NCBI GenBank assembly: GCA_963971405.1
Contig: OZ020488.1
Coordinates: forward strand, 3,658,001-3,722,000
Source of the DNA: Psococerastis gibbosa
Lineage: Eukaryota > Arthropoda > Insecta > Psocodea > Psocidae
Length of the DNA: 64,000 nt
Direction: 5' to 3'
Notes under the pieces: generated by a model
Databases searched by the model: none
What the model was told of the DNA's origin: nothing
What the model saw: only the letters and a program-made list of their open reading frames with translations
Position numbers and translations under genes: made by a program
Part shown: piece after piece, positions 1 through 10,012 of the stretch
Numbering within the stretch: position 1 is the first letter of the stretch
How the letters are laid out: each line of letters begins with the position of its first letter

Positions 1-162
1 GTACTATAACATGGTGTATTTTATTTTACAGTAGAATTTGGAATATTATTTTAAATACCGTATAATGAACAAGCCCATCACACAAAGGTGGCGAAATATT
101 GCTTACAAAAAAATGTATGCAAACATAACTGTTTTATTTTATTATTATTATTTTATTTACAG
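1..162 (+). other. piggyBac 5' flank, probable intron
   Basis: This AT-rich stretch precedes the piggyBac exon. It ends in a pyrimidine-rich run and an AG at 161-162, a good splice acceptor. The transposase frame continues sensibly only downstream of that AG, so I infer that this is the 3' part of an intron and that the first coding exon and left end of the element lie before the window. Confidence 0.5.
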
Positions 163-1574
163 GTCCAAAGAGATGGGCAGAGCGACAATGCAAGACAGTT
201 TCTGATGCTTTTTTTATATTTTTTCGTCAATCTTTTATAGAAGAAATCTGTAAGTGGACCAATAAGGAAGGAACATTAGCACTTGGTGAAGGTTGGAAGA
301 AGTTGACAGCAGAGGAGTTCAAGAAGTATTTAGGCTTACTTCTCCTGATGGGTGCCTATAAAGCGAAAAATGAAGACATCGACGAAATGTACTCAATTAA
401 TGGTGGTCGGCCAATTTTTGGACAAGTGATGAGTCGCAATCGGTTCAAAGAAATAACGCGTGCTTTGAGATTTGATGACGCAGAAAATAGGAGAAAACAC
501 CGCTCGCCCGATAAGTTGGAGCCTATAAGACACATTTTTGATACTTGGAACGCAAACCTAAAGGAAGCCTATGTACCAGGATGGAGTATGACTGTGGATG
601 AACAGTTGGTTACGTTTAGAGGCCGATGTGATTTTCGACAGTACATCCCTTCCAAGCCTGGGAAATTCGGAATAAAATTTTGGGCTATATGCGACTCTGC
701 AAATGGGTTTGTGTGGAAATTACAAGTGTATACAGGGAAGGAGCCAGGTGGCACAAGAGAAAAAAATCAAGGCGAGCGCGTTGTACGATCTTTGGTAACA
801 GAAATTGAAAATAGTGGAAGAAACGTCACCTGTGACAATTTCTTTACTAGTCTACCACTAGCTCGTTACCTGCTTTCCAAAAACTTGACATTGGTAGGGA
901 CCATTAAAAAAAATAAAGGAGCGCTTCCTCTAGAATTCATTAATCCAAAATATAGAACGGAAAACTCTACTTTATTTGGGTTCCAAGAAGACGTGATGAT
1001 TGCCTCTTACTGCCCTAAAAAAAACAAGGTTGTCACTCTACTCAGCACACTGCACGACAAGCCAGAAATCTCCGACACATCAGAGAGAGAAAAACCGGAT
1101 CTGATTATTACCTATAACGAAACTAAAGCTGGGGTAGACAGGGCAGATCAAAAACTGAGGAACTACTCAGTAAAAAGGAAGACACGGCGTTGGCCAATGG
1201 TAGTTTTCGCAAACATGGTGGACGTTAGCGCTCTCAATGCCTTCATTATCTATTTATACACCCATGGAAATGAATTGGGAAGGAGAAGCGGGAAAAGACG
1301 CAAGTTCTTAATACAGCTGGGAAAACAACTGGCCGGGCTGGTGGCTGAACGCTCAGAACAGGATGTGAGAATTGGTGCGGTTGGACATCAGGATGGTTCC
1401 CAACCTGATGTTGCCCCTGATGATAACCCAGAAAAAACGTCAGGATCCAATAAAAAAAAAAGATGTTCCGTCTGCCCAAATAACTTAGGGAGAACGACGA
1501 AAACATGCTGCGAAAAATGTGACAAAAATATATGTAAAGAGCATAGCTCAGTAATTTGCTGTAATTGTAATTAA
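163..1574 (+). CDS. piggyBac-family transposase, last exon
   Basis: This is the catalytic and C-terminal part of a piggyBac (PGBD-type) transposase, which cuts and pastes its element at TTAA sites. The frame is open from the probable acceptor at 161-162. The stretch before the TTG at 303 (for example WAERQCKTV, then CKWTNKEGT) also reads as protein, so the true start is in an upstream exon outside the window. Family hallmarks are visible. The first catalytic Asp is in MTVDEQLVTFRGR, the second in NVTCDNFFTSLPLARYL and the third in KAGVDRADQ. The C-terminus is a cysteine-rich domain (CSVCPNN..CCEKCDKNICKEH..CCNC), the zinc-binding DNA-recognition tail of this family. No stop interrupts 1.4 kb, so this copy is fairly young or constrained. 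It could be a domesticated PGBD gene, but the nearby TTAA end argues for a transposon. Confidence 0.9.
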
Positions 1575-1760
1575 AAAAAACAAATAAAATTGTCTGTTTA
1601 TAAAAAAACAACCCCCTACCTAACAGATTCAATCAAATGAATGGAAAAAGCTATCAGGACTGAGTATATTTGTGAAAAGACAATAGGAAATCCCATAAGT
1701 GTCCAATGGACACTGACGGCCGTTAACGTAGGTCAGATTCTCCGGCCGGCACAGTGTTAA
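1575..1760 (+). mobile_element. piggyBac 3' end with TTAA
   Basis: The region holds the 3' UTR and right end of the piggyBac element. A short palindrome (AGTGTCC-aat-GGACACT, about 1699-1715) and two GGCCG motifs precede ..GGCACAGTG followed by TTAA at 1757-1760. Subterminal inverted repeats and a TTAA boundary are typical of piggyBac. The exact end is inferred, because the left end is outside the window for comparison. Confidence 0.5.
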
Positions 1761-2045
1761 TTGATTGAACCATGCCTTATGATATCGTACCGTCGATCCT
1801 GCGATACAATAAATAGTTCAGCAACTCCCTAACAGTAGCTAACAGTTGGTGGCAGTGTTTTTTTCGTAACCCAGTTTAATTATTTTACTGCACATGTTTA
1901 GGCTACTGTGATTTCGTAATTTAGACATCCATTAAGCGAATTTAATACGAATTAAGGTATACGCATCCAGAATAAATAGTTGTTAATTGGGAATTCTCTC
2001 CATCCCCAATTTTTTTTTTAAGTCACCCAAGTAATCAATAGCTTA
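1761..2045. other. no gene seen
   Basis: AT-rich spacer between the piggyBac end and a small ORF. I see no coding frame, tRNA or repeat here. Confidence 0.5.
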
Positions 2046-2102
2046 TTGCATATACAGTCGCAGGAATGGGTGTACTATATTGTATTTAATCGTAGTTGTA
2101 TT

Positions 2103-2474
2103 ATGAACTCTCCAGTTCCAACGCCTAAAGAGTTAATTGATTTACTCCATAACCCCCTAACTGATATAGCCAAGTTTGCCAGATACGCAGATAGTATAAA
2201 GCTGCTGTACAGGGTACACATTAATAATCTTTTAGGGTCAAGCAATACGCAGGTACATGGTGTTTTACAGGCTACTATTGACACGTTTGACGTAGTCTCT
2301 GCCTTTTACCGTAAGGCCCTAACTTTAAATAACGAGCGTGATCACTACCAAATCAGAGCCAAAAGGCATTTGTCATCTCTCTTAGACGCAGAAAAAGACA
2401 TGCATTTTATTCAGGTCTCCTTAACCTTTCCGGTTCTCCCAGGACCCTATGTCCGTGGGAGAATTATTGGATAA
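2103..2474 (+). CDS. unrecognised small ORF (MNSPVPTPKELIDLL)
   Basis: The frame is open from 2046, but the Met at 2103 (MNSPVPTPKELIDLLHNP) looks like the better start, giving about 123 residues. The protein is mostly helical in character, rich in Leu, Asp and basic residues, with no signal peptide or membrane segment. I recognise no domain. The codon pattern looks coding up to HFIQVSL. Its neighbours are other unrecognised small genes and transposon fragments, so it may belong to a virus-derived or otherwise foreign segment rather than a host gene. Confidence 0.35.
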   Translation: MNSPVPTPKELIDLLHNPLTDIAKFARYADSIKLLYRVHINNLLGSSNTQVHGVLQATIDTFDVVSAFYRKALTLNNERDHYQIRAKRHLSSLLDAEKDMHFIQVSLTFPVLPGPYVRGRIIG

Positions 2475-2607
2475 ATTCGCCACTGTGGCAAAAAATCAGA
2501 AATGGGCGGATCCCGAAAAATGTGATTACCAAAAATTTAAGTTAGTTGGTAAGGCCCTAGACATATTAAGGCAATTGGACAATGCCACGGCGACCGATTA
2601 CAATTAG
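2449..2607 (+). CDS. unrecognised 52-residue ORF
   Basis: A second small open frame starts inside the end of the previous one (MSVGELLDKFATVAKNQKW..) and stops at 2605-2607, just before the mariner insertion at 2630. It is hydrophilic and probably helical, with no recognised motif. Close packing of two small frames is unusual for arthropod nuclear genes and would suit a compact foreign genome, but that is inference. Confidence 0.3.
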   Translation: MSVGELLDKFATVAKNQKWADPEKCDYQKFKLVGKALDILRQLDNATATDYN

Positions 2608-2629
2608 TCATGTACACTAACAATATTTA

Positions 2630-3110
2630 CGAGGCTCGTTCGAAAAGTCCGTGCAAAATCCGAGAGATGGCGCCACCGGTCATTGCCCTTTCTACAGCGT
2701 GTAGGTGGATGCCCTATTAGACATCAGTGCAAGTTTGAACCTGCTGCAGTCAATACTTTCATATCTGTGATTGTTTTAGTTCAGGCCCGTATGCAATTTT
2801 TAAGAAATGGACGAACGTGAATTTCGCGTGGTGATTAAACACTATTTTCTGAAGAAGAAAACCGCTCAGGAAACCAAATTAAAGCTTGACAAACATTATC
2901 GGGAATCTGCTCTTTCCATTAGAACAATTTACAAGTGGTTTGCACAATTTCGAAGTGGTCATATGAGCACTGATGATGGTGACCGTTCGGGTAGACCTAG
3001 TGACGTTACAACAGCAGAAAATGTCTCAAAAGTTGAGAAAATCTTATTAAATGACAAAATAGTGAAAGTGCGCGAGATAGCAGAAGTAGTTGGCATTTGT
3101 TTAACGTTTT
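2630..3110 (+). mobile_element. mariner fragment (5' TIR to N-terminal domain)
   Basis: A mariner TIR begins right after a TA at 2628-2629 (CGAGGCTCGTTCGAAAAGTCC). The transposase N-terminus runs 2807-3115 and carries the paired helix-turn-helix region: AQETKLKLDKHYRESALSIR, then IYKWFAQFRSGHMSTDDGD, GRPSDVTT and VREIAEVVGI. Homology stops at about 3103. The catalytic DDE half and the 3' TIR are missing, and the last residues of the frame are unrelated read-through. It is an inactive 5' fragment of about 0.48 kb that interrupts the unrecognised gene cluster. Confidence 0.85.
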
Positions 3111-3240
3111 TATAAAATTTCTTACAAAAAGTTTTTAAGAAAGATGATTTATTTTAAATTATTAAATGAAAGCTCTCTTTTATCATCATCCATAATTATG
3201 TATGTGTCATCACACTATCTTGTTTTTTTTTTTAGTTATA
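3111..3240. other. AT-rich spacer
   Basis: The spacer lies between the mariner break and copy A of the repeated gene family. A poly-T run sits at about 3221-3234. Nothing coding is seen. Confidence 0.4.
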
Positions 3241-3660
3241 GGACATCAGAAGTATCATACATAGATTGAATCGATTAAGGCAGATTCCTTTTAAGAGAAT
3301 TGACGAGTTAGATTTTTAATATAAAGTAAGAGATGCCTACGAAGAAACTGAAGGTATCTATAAGGGATTTCGCATTGAAATTACAGTCCCAAAATCTTGA
3401 CTAAATCAATTAGTGCGATGGTGGAGGAGTTTTATCATATTTCCCGGCATACAACACCTCCCGAGCCCCAAGGAGCGCTATATTTTTATAGAAGACACTA
3501 TGTGGATGAGGGCATAGAAGAAGATTTAGTGGATACGCGCACTATATTGTGTGAAAGCTGTGAGGTGCACCTTACCCCCGGGAAAAGCGTGTCTACGGTT
3601 ACCACGAATGCTGGGATGAGCGGATAAGACAAGGGCTCATACCAGAATATTGTTCATTTT
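3241..3660 (+). pseudogene. repeated unrecognised gene family, copy A (fossil)
   Basis: This segment matches copy B (5801-11200) over two blocks. Block 3318-3395 matches the tail of copy B, ending in a shared EITVPKS-like segment. Block 3397-3660 matches the head of copy B: a TKSIS..MVEEF start, a proline-rich PPEPQ stretch, YVDEGIEEDL, then TRTILCESCEVHLTP with a possible Cys/His zinc site. Tail precedes head, so this looks like the junction of two tandem units. The copy is broken. I do not recognise the family. A virus-derived origin is possible because neighbouring frames are small and compact, but nothing shown proves it. Confidence 0.5.
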
Positions 3661-4480
3661 AAGGACTCCCTTATGAATTAGGCAATCCCTTTCTTCCCAG
3701 TGGAACACCCTGGCACCCTTTCATCAGCCGACTTTACTTAAGTAACATTCTGCAATTAAAACAGTTAGAGCAATGCATCGTTTCATCCAAGATTCCCGAT
3801 CCCATGGACTTAATAACGCTGGAGACCTCCTCTCCATAAGCCATAGCGCCCCACCCCAATGCCATGTCCCAGTTATCCTTGGATAAAAAACCTTCCGAAG
3901 GGTCTCTGGACAGGACATTTTTTATATAATTTTCTAAAATGGATTTATCATATATTAATAATATGAATTTATACGTAAGAATGGAGGAGTGAGAGGAAAA
4001 GGGGTCTTCCCCCCGTAGGGGGCCTAGTGTGGCGAGATGTAACCAAAAAAATCCAGTCCTAATTGTGTTCGAAGGCCACTTGTATTCAACGTTACTACAT
4101 GTATGGGTTAATGTAATAATTATCTGAAGGATCGAAGGAGATTCCTTATTAAATGTCAGGTATACTATGCATAGTATAGGGGTTCTTTAAACTGTATTGT
4201 ATGACAATATTTTGTTGAGTATGTCAGTATTTCAATGATTCTTAAAATATAATCTCAGTTACATTTCGCACAACTCCTGCCTTGATACATATGACTACCT
4301 AGAACCTTGCAGGCTTAGACGGTAAATAAAATTCCCACGGCATTAGATTGAGCTAGTCGATGCACCGGCGAAACCTTAGCTAGGTTAGAATCGAAACCTA
4401 AAAAAACCTTCGCAAACAATGAGACACCCGACAACGGCGTCTCCAATACTTTTGATCACAATCATCACAAGGATGTAACG
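3661..4480. other. no gene seen
   Basis: There are no convincing coding frames on either strand. Short ORFs on the minus strand (3724-3918) look random. A CCCCCCGTAGGGGG near-palindrome lies at about 4010-4023. Confidence 0.4.
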
Positions 4481-4482
4481 CC

Positions 4483-4617
4483 GATTTGAAGTATCCAATT
4501 ATTTTAACTACAAGCCTGGTCACATTGTCAACATTGACGAATATTATGAAGAAAACGACGAAATTATGGATAACGATTATTACTCAGATAATCCTATACT
4601 CAACATTACTCAATGAT
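4483..4617 (+). pseudogene. C-terminal fragment, unrecognised acidic protein
   Basis: A short open stretch encodes FEVSNYFNYKPGHIVNIDEY followed by an Asp/Glu-rich end and a stop. It resembles the fragment at 45985-46136, which reads FEIRPNYHTNGGYIIDINDE. The two share the pattern F-E-[VI]..[NP]Y..[KN].G.I[VI][ND]I[DN][ED]. Two diverged copies of the same C-terminus suggest a multicopy gene or mobile element I cannot name. The upstream parts are missing or unreadable. Confidence 0.4.
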
Positions 4618-4985
4618 CTATACTCAACCTTATTCTATTAAAATCGTATACTCTTTTTATATAATGTATGTTATTAAATAAAAAATTTATTCTTTAATAT
4701 GCGATTCCACCTCTGAACTAGTTATGTTTTAAGAGGAGAGAAGTTCGCACAGTCATTGATTTTATGCTTGTCATAATTGTTTATTGAAAAAATCGACCAT
4801 GTATGTTTTTCACAGCTTCTGCAGTCTTTGATTTAACTGCCTCTGCATATCCATATTTTGAAAAAAAAAAATGTTATAACTGTTATATAGATATATTTAT
4901 AACCTTTGTTTATTTTTTATTGTGGAATCATTTCCACCAAGTCTGCCTGCCAGAGGTCTTATAATCCTCTAAGCGTAACAAGTCG
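4618..4985. other. no gene seen
   Basis: AT-rich spacer. A polyadenylation-like AATAAA lies at 4676-4681, just downstream of the acidic fragment. No coding frame is supported. Confidence 0.4.
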
Positions 4986-4989
4986 ACGA

Positions 4990-5500
4990 GAATGGTGACT
5001 CCTAGCTGGCCTATGAAACTATATCTAGAGCCGATGTCCAGACCCGGTATAAGTTTTATAGACAAGATTTCTGCAATTTCAGAAGCTTCCTTCAGCAAAG
5101 CGCTCTCTGACCAGAATTTAGCTCTCTTCCGGGCAAAAAAAGACATCAGTGAAACTTGTTTCAGCGATGAACAGAAAAATTTGAGTGCAGACGACTACAA
5201 TGCCCATTACATACTGAATCCGCAAGAAAACAGCGGCGAGAGATGAATTACAAAGGCAAATGTCTGATGAAAACGTTTTGGTTTTTACGATGGACTTACA
5301 GTCAGTTCTTATACCACCCAAATCGAACGTCTCATCAATGTACTACAAGATGGATTTTGTTGTACATAATTTTACTGTGGTCAATAACAAAACTAATGTG
5401 GGGTACTGTTACATTTGGAACAAGGCGGAAGGGACCTCTAAGCAAAATGAATTTGCAACCATAACCGTTTCATTCCTAAGAGACAAAGTTATTCCTTAGG
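4990..5500 (+). pseudogene. transposon-associated protein fragment (VFTMDLQSV family)
   Basis: The frame over 5150-5500 encodes FSDEQKNLSADDYNAHYILN, then VLVFTMDLQSVLIPPKSNVS, MYYKMDFVVHNFTVVNNKT and NVGYCYIWNKAEGTSKQNEF. This pattern (TMDLQSVL, YYK..L.VHNFT, CY.W.E..G..ANEF) matches a large family of uncharacterised proteins abundant in arthropod genomes and usually taken as transposon-borne. I recall the family from its motif signature and cannot name the element. The coding stretch shifts frame at about 5243-5260 and ends at 5499, so only a middle fragment survives. Confidence 0.55.
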
Positions 5501-5504
5501 GCAG

Positions 5505-5735
5505 TGATAGTAGCCGGCCGCCATACCAAGTTGAATCCAGCGGACCAGAGCAGGTTCAAAGCTGCAGATAACTTGGTCGTGTGCACAGTGCCGGTAGGGA
5601 AACATGCTAGGACATGTCCTGGTCACCTCCGAACTAATCGTGTGACTTCACTGTGTTTCCCAAGTGGTTCGGAATCCACTATAATCAGGAGGTCCACTGT
5701 CCTATGGCCCATATTGCTTTTTGTCTTAAGATAAG
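5505..5735 (+). repeat. dispersed repeat, copy 1
   Basis: The stretch shares an obvious series of blocks with 20290-20485: a TTGGT.GTGTGCACAG block, a GGGAAACATG-type block, CTGGTCACCTCCGA, AATCGTGTGACTT and AGTGGTTCGGAATCCACTAT followed by AATCA.GAGGTCCAC. The order and orientation are the same. The second block set has a small insertion. It is probably a non-autonomous repeat or an element UTR. No coding potential is seen. Confidence 0.6.
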
Positions 5736-6698
5736 TATAGCTGAGCTTTATGATAATAACTGGGTCGGTGGTTTCATTCCGTTCTTCGCTGTTATACCGT
5801 AATGTCTAAAACAATTAGTGAGTTGGTGGAGGAGTTCCATCTTATTTCCCGCCCTACACCACCTCCCGAGCCCCAAAGAGCGCTCTATTTTTTAAGAAGA
5901 CCCCATGTCGATGAGGGCTAGCGTTGCCAGGTTGGGCGGAATTCCGCCAATTGGGCGGGTTGAACCGACCAAGCGGCGGGCAAAATTCCCAAACGGCGGG
6001 CACCCGTCGGTAGGCGGGTCATCGGCGGGCTCAAGAATAATTAAAAATACTATTTAGAAAACAAATTCATTAAAAATTAAAAACTTTTTAAATGAAATTT
6101 TTTTTTGAAAATTCCGCCAAATCACCTAGTGTCGTATGTACCACATTGCTATCATAGACACTTCTCTTGAAATCGAGTTCGATTTCGATAATATCGAAAT
6201 GTATTTATAATAGACAACCAAGGATTATATAAAATAAGATGGATAGGGAACGTTGTTTTAATGTAGTATGTTAAGCATAGGCGGATTTTATTGACCACGA
6301 CTGCAGTACACCGCCAGTTTTCCCGCCATTTCTCCTATTTGTCATCCCTTGTCCGGACGTCCGGGAAGTTTTGGCGCTCTTTTGTGTCACTTTCACTCTT
6401 CGACTTTTTAATTGTCGGAAAGTTTATTTATCCATCTCTTCCCGGGCTCCTGGCACTGCCTTATAAGTTTGGAAATTTGTTAAGTTGTCCAATGTCCATT
6501 CCATTGTCCATTTTATTATTTTTGTTGGACTGCATTTCACCGCATGCATTCGAAAGTTTTCTCATTTGTATTGAATTTAATTTAATAATTTTAATTTTAA
6601 AATTGAATTAATATAGTACCGTTACCCTTTCAATCTCAATCTTGCATTTTTATTTCTTCTGCTCTATTAAAATTAATAATTTAACAACGAGTGTGAAG

Positions 6699-6783
6699 AT
6701 GCCAATGCCTAAAACAAAGGGGACTTGGACAAGATACCAGAAGCACTACAATACTAAGTGGGAGAGCGAAGACTTATTTAAAG
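6699..6783 (+). CDS. hAT transposase exon 1
   Basis: The exon reads MPMPKTKGTWTRYQKHYNTK and WESEDLFK, then a GTAAGC donor at 6784. Joining its last base to the acceptor at 7308-7309 keeps the frame and gives ..LFKGWLS, which is the usual BED-finger lead-in. The Met at 6699 starts the only sensible frame. A parallel first exon (MPKTTDKKKYRQKYSKAWET) exists in the second hAT at about 37599, which supports the gene model. Confidence 0.75.
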
Positions 6784-7309
6784 GTAAGCCTAGTGTGATA
6801 TTAAAAAATACAGTTGTTTATTATAAATGCTGCTTAGCCGCTGATTAACCTACAATTTTTTATTTAAAAAAAGAGAAAATCGTAGTTTGTTAACCATATA
6901 GGCTAATAATCTAATATTCTTATGAAAAATAAAATGTTACCGCGGCTTTAAATGGCAAAATTTACAATAAGCTCCTAATTTACGGAAATAGCCGAAGCCG
7001 GGAGGCGTCAATCCGAATGATTACGATGAGTCTATAGTTTTACTTAGCGGTATGTCTATGATCCTTCCAAACTCCAGCTTTCCTTTAAAGATTTTTTTTA
7101 GCCAACGCCCAACAGAACAGCACAAAAACATAAAATTAGTGCCACTTTTCCCCGCCAATTTCAAAAGTTTTAATAGTTATACTTTAGTCTATTTTTTTTC
7201 TTTTTGTTGAAATGTCAATGAGATTATTTATTGTGGTTGCATTTATTGTGGGTTTACTGTTTAATTTAATTTTGTATGTATTGTAATTGTTACTACTGCT
7301 TTGTTTTAG

Positions 7310-7525
7310 GTTGGCTCTCTCGGGCCCCCGAGGACTTGATAGCGGCTGGGCGTGGTGAAGGTTATTGTAATTTGTGCAAAGTGACTATACGAGCCCAAAA
7401 AAATGACTTAAAAGATCATGCGAATTCGAATGGCCACACGGCAAAGTTGGGATCACTGAATAAGACCAAGCAGAGGACCTTGACATCATTAGTTTTTCTC
7501 AATTCCCAAGTCACATTGCAGTAGG
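7310..7525 (+). CDS. hAT transposase exon 2 (BED-like zinc finger)
   Basis: The exon follows a TTGTTTTAG acceptor. It encodes GWLSRAPEDLIAAGRGEG, then YCNLCKVTIRAQKNDLKDH and NSNGHTAKLG. This is a C-x2-C..H-x5-H zinc finger of the BED/ZBED type that binds transposon ends. The frame closes at 7522-7524, so a donor must lie before that, probably after the KTKQRTLTSL segment. I could not place it with confidence. The next exon has an acceptor at about 7758. Confidence 0.65.
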
Positions 7526-7759
7526 CTATACCTTTCAGCAATGGTTTTCAACATTTCTATGAAATTTCAATTTTAAGTATGAAGTATTGTAAGCTACAAT
7601 AGTACACGGTTTTGCAGTTATAGCCCATCGGTAGTAATACTGCGATGGAAACATAACTTAATGCTATGTTGTGCCTTACGTATGGCTACGTATAGGCTAT
7701 AACGGCTGGCGTTAATGGCAATAGATGAATTTTCCCTATCATATGTATATATTTTTTCA

Positions 7760-9511
7760 GTAACGTCAACGAAGTCTGAGAAAACCAATGATCTGCTGCT
7801 TGCTGTATTTATCGCCAACCATTCGTCAACCAGAGCCATAGATCACCTGGGAGAATTAATCAAAGAAATGGGAAGTGGTAGCAGCTTGCAAAACTTACGC
7901 CTTCATCGGACTAAGTGCGCCAAATTAATCGAAAATTTTGTTTCACCGGCTTTGCTATATGAAGTAATCACCGATCTCGGCAACAAACCATTTTCCGTTG
8001 TTCTCGACGAGTCTACGGACATAGGCTGCGAGAAATACATGGCGTATGTCATAATCTATTTTAGTGCAGCAGAAAACCGACTGGTAAGTCACTTTTTGGG
8101 GTTTCAAGAAGTAGAACGAGCCACTGCTGAAGACCTGTTTACCCATTTCATGGACTTTATTGCTGCCATGAAGATAAATGTTGAGAATATGATTGCCATT
8201 GGCACAGACGGCGGTAGCAATCTATGTGGCGTAAACAATTCACTTTACACCAAATTGCGTGAAAGACTGCCTGGTCTCCTGCTGATTCGATGCGTTTGCC
8301 ATTCCCTGAACCGCTGCTCTCAAAGAGCTTGCGAGGAGCTGCCTACGGCTCTTGAATTTATTTTAAGGGAATCAAGAGACTGGTTTTCCCACAGCACACT
8401 TAGGTGCAAAGCCTATCAGCGCATATATGGTTTGATTAATGATGATAAGAAGCCTCCTAAGCTTACGGCGTTGTCGGCAACACGATGGCTGGCGCATTAT
8501 GCCGCTATTAAAAAGACTACAGAGCAGTGGCTAGAATTAAAGACGTTCTTTCAGATGATGGCAACAACGGAAAAGTGCTACACGGCAAAGACTCTGGCGC
8601 AGATGTACGCAGATGAAACTAATTTGCTTTATTTGCTATTTCTCCGGCAAGCCCTGAAAGATGTTACGGACTGTAACATAGCCTTTCAGGGTAGCAATTC
8701 AGATCCGAGCCATGTATACAGGGATATGAGAGGATTGCTCCTCTCATTTGCCCAGCGAATATTTAAGCCGGCATATCTCCAGAATAGGTGCGACCGGACC
8801 ACAGCTCATGGAATGTTGCAGGAGGATGACATAGACGTAGTTAGCATGGCTGTCAGCAAAGCTGGGAACACCTTTGACAACAGTTTGCTGAGTCTTACAG
8901 ATGTTAACTTCGGTGCAACGTTCCAAGAGCATGCGAAACTAAAAAAAGTCAGTCAGGAAGAGTTGACAACTGTAATGGAGAGGTGCTGCAGATTTATGCT
9001 CATCCTGTGTAAGGAGTTGGTACAACGCATGCCTGAAAATATCAAAATTGTGCAGGGTCTGCGACATTTGACTCCTGCAGATGCTTTATCGGTGTCTCAA
9101 GCTCCTTTTCGCGACCTTCCCATTAGTTTGGCGGGTAAAGGCCGTGACATGGAAGCTTTGGAGAGCCAATGGCGACTGCTGGGGACGATGCGTATGGTAG
9201 ACATAATTCCTGACGCTCCTCTTATTGCAACTGTTACAATGACACAATTTTGGGCTGCGATTGGTCAATTAAGAAATGCTGGCGGGAAACTCATGTTTAA
9301 AGATTTGGCTGAACTTGCACTGAGGGCGTTGTCTTTGCCAACCAGCAACGCTGTTGTTGAAAGGGTGTTTTCAGTAATGTCCGTCGTTAAATGCAAACTA
9401 CGAAATAGAATGCAGCATTCCATGCTCATTGCGATACTTACGGATCCGTCTCTACCACCAGGTAATGGGAGACTGCTGCAAAGGTTTTTCTCCCACTCCC
9501 AAAATGTTTGA
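7760..9511 (+). CDS. hAT transposase main exon
   Basis: A TTTTTTCAG acceptor at about 7750-7758 precedes a 580-codon open frame, the catalytic core and dimerisation domain of a hAT transposase. Visible landmarks are FSVVLDESTDIG (first Asp), MIAIGTDGGSNLCG (second Asp), IRCVCHSLNRC, LSATRWLAHYAAI, and the C-terminal hAT dimerisation signature LPTSNAVVERVFSVMS followed by KLRNRM. No internal stop is present, so this copy may be recent or still functional. The same family is seen in a truncated copy at 37454-41310. Similar host-domesticated ZBED genes exist, but the flanking TIRs and target duplication identify a transposon. Confidence 0.9.
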   Translation, partial: VTSTKSEKTNDLLLAVFIANHSSTRAIDHLGELIKEMGSGSSLQNLRLHRTKCAKLIENFVSPALLYEVITDLGNKPFSVVLDESTDIGCEKYMAYVIIYFSAAENRLVSHFLGFQEVERATAEDLFTHFMDFIAAMKINVENMIAIGTDGGSNLCGVNNSLYTKLRERLPGLLLIRCVCHSLNRCSQRACEELPTALEFILRESRDWFSHSTLRCKAYQRIYGLINDDKKPPKLTALSATRWLAHYAAIKKTTEQWLELKTFFQMMATTEKCYTAKTLAQMYADETNLLYLLFLRQALKDVTDCNIAFQGSNSDPSHVYRDMRGLLLSFAQRIFKPAYLQNRCDRTTAHGMLQEDDIDVVSMAVSKAGNTFDNSLLSLTDVNFGATFQEHAKLKKVSQEELTTVMERCCRFMLILCKELVQRMPENIKIVQGLRHLTPADALSVSQAPFRDLPISLAGKGRDMEALESQWRLLGTMRMVDIIPDAPLIATVTMTQFWAAIGQLRNAGGKLMFKDLAELALRALSLPTSNAVVERVFSVMSVVKCKLRNRMQHSMLIAILTDPSLPPGNGRLLQRFFSHSQNV

Positions 9512-9681
9512 ATTGTTCAACAATACCATGTACAATGACGCTGGGCCCAAAGACGATGTTTCGGGTGAGTCAATGTGACGAAGTTATAACATGGATTGAA
9601 ATTGAATAAAAAAAAAAATATTAGTTACCGTATTGGATTTTGCTTTCTATTGTATGTTGTTTTATTTCTGTGCTTAAGAGC

Positions 9682-9828
9682 GATCCGACGACTGATAGGT
9701 ATACTTATCATTTATGTATGACGCTTATTTTATTGTTATTATTGACACTACGTCAGCGGATTCAATAATAACAACAAAAAGCTAACAAGGTAAGCGTCGC
9801 TTAAATGATAAGTATCAGCCGTTGGATT
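9682..9828. repeat. imperfect hairpin within hAT 3' region
   Basis: The left arm GATCCGACGACTGATAGG..ACTTATCATTT pairs with the right arm AAATGATAAGTATCAGCC..GTTGGAT, and an AT-rich inverted stretch TTGTTATTATTGA / TCAATAATAACAA sits inside. It lies between the transposase stop and the right end of the hAT. It could be a small MITE nested in the element or a structural part of it. Confidence 0.6.
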
Positions 9829-9890
9829 TGGCCTTAATGTATAATGTTTAATGTTTTTGGTTGTCATTTTGGTGTAGTTGATCAAAGGAC

Positions 9891-10012
9891 CTTTCCGACC
9901 ATCGAAACTAATCCGCAGCCACTAAGTGTAGGGGGAGGTTATCTGAAAAGCTTTAGTGAGATAAGCTCCTCTTAAACTTTGTGCCTGCGGATTAGTTTCG
10001 ATGGTCGGAAAG
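9891..10012. repeat. 28-bp perfect inverted repeat in hAT 3' region
   Basis: The arm 9891-9918 (CTTTCCGACCATCGAAACTA..) is the exact reverse complement of 9985-10012, with partly complementary sequence in the 66-bp loop. It is a foldback unit of about 122 bp, probably a nested MITE, adjacent to another hairpin. Confidence 0.75.

Noticed and set aside
7618-7839. 73-codon minus-strand ORF overlapping the hAT
   Set aside because: Shadow of the hAT main exon and its intron, with no protein-like features.
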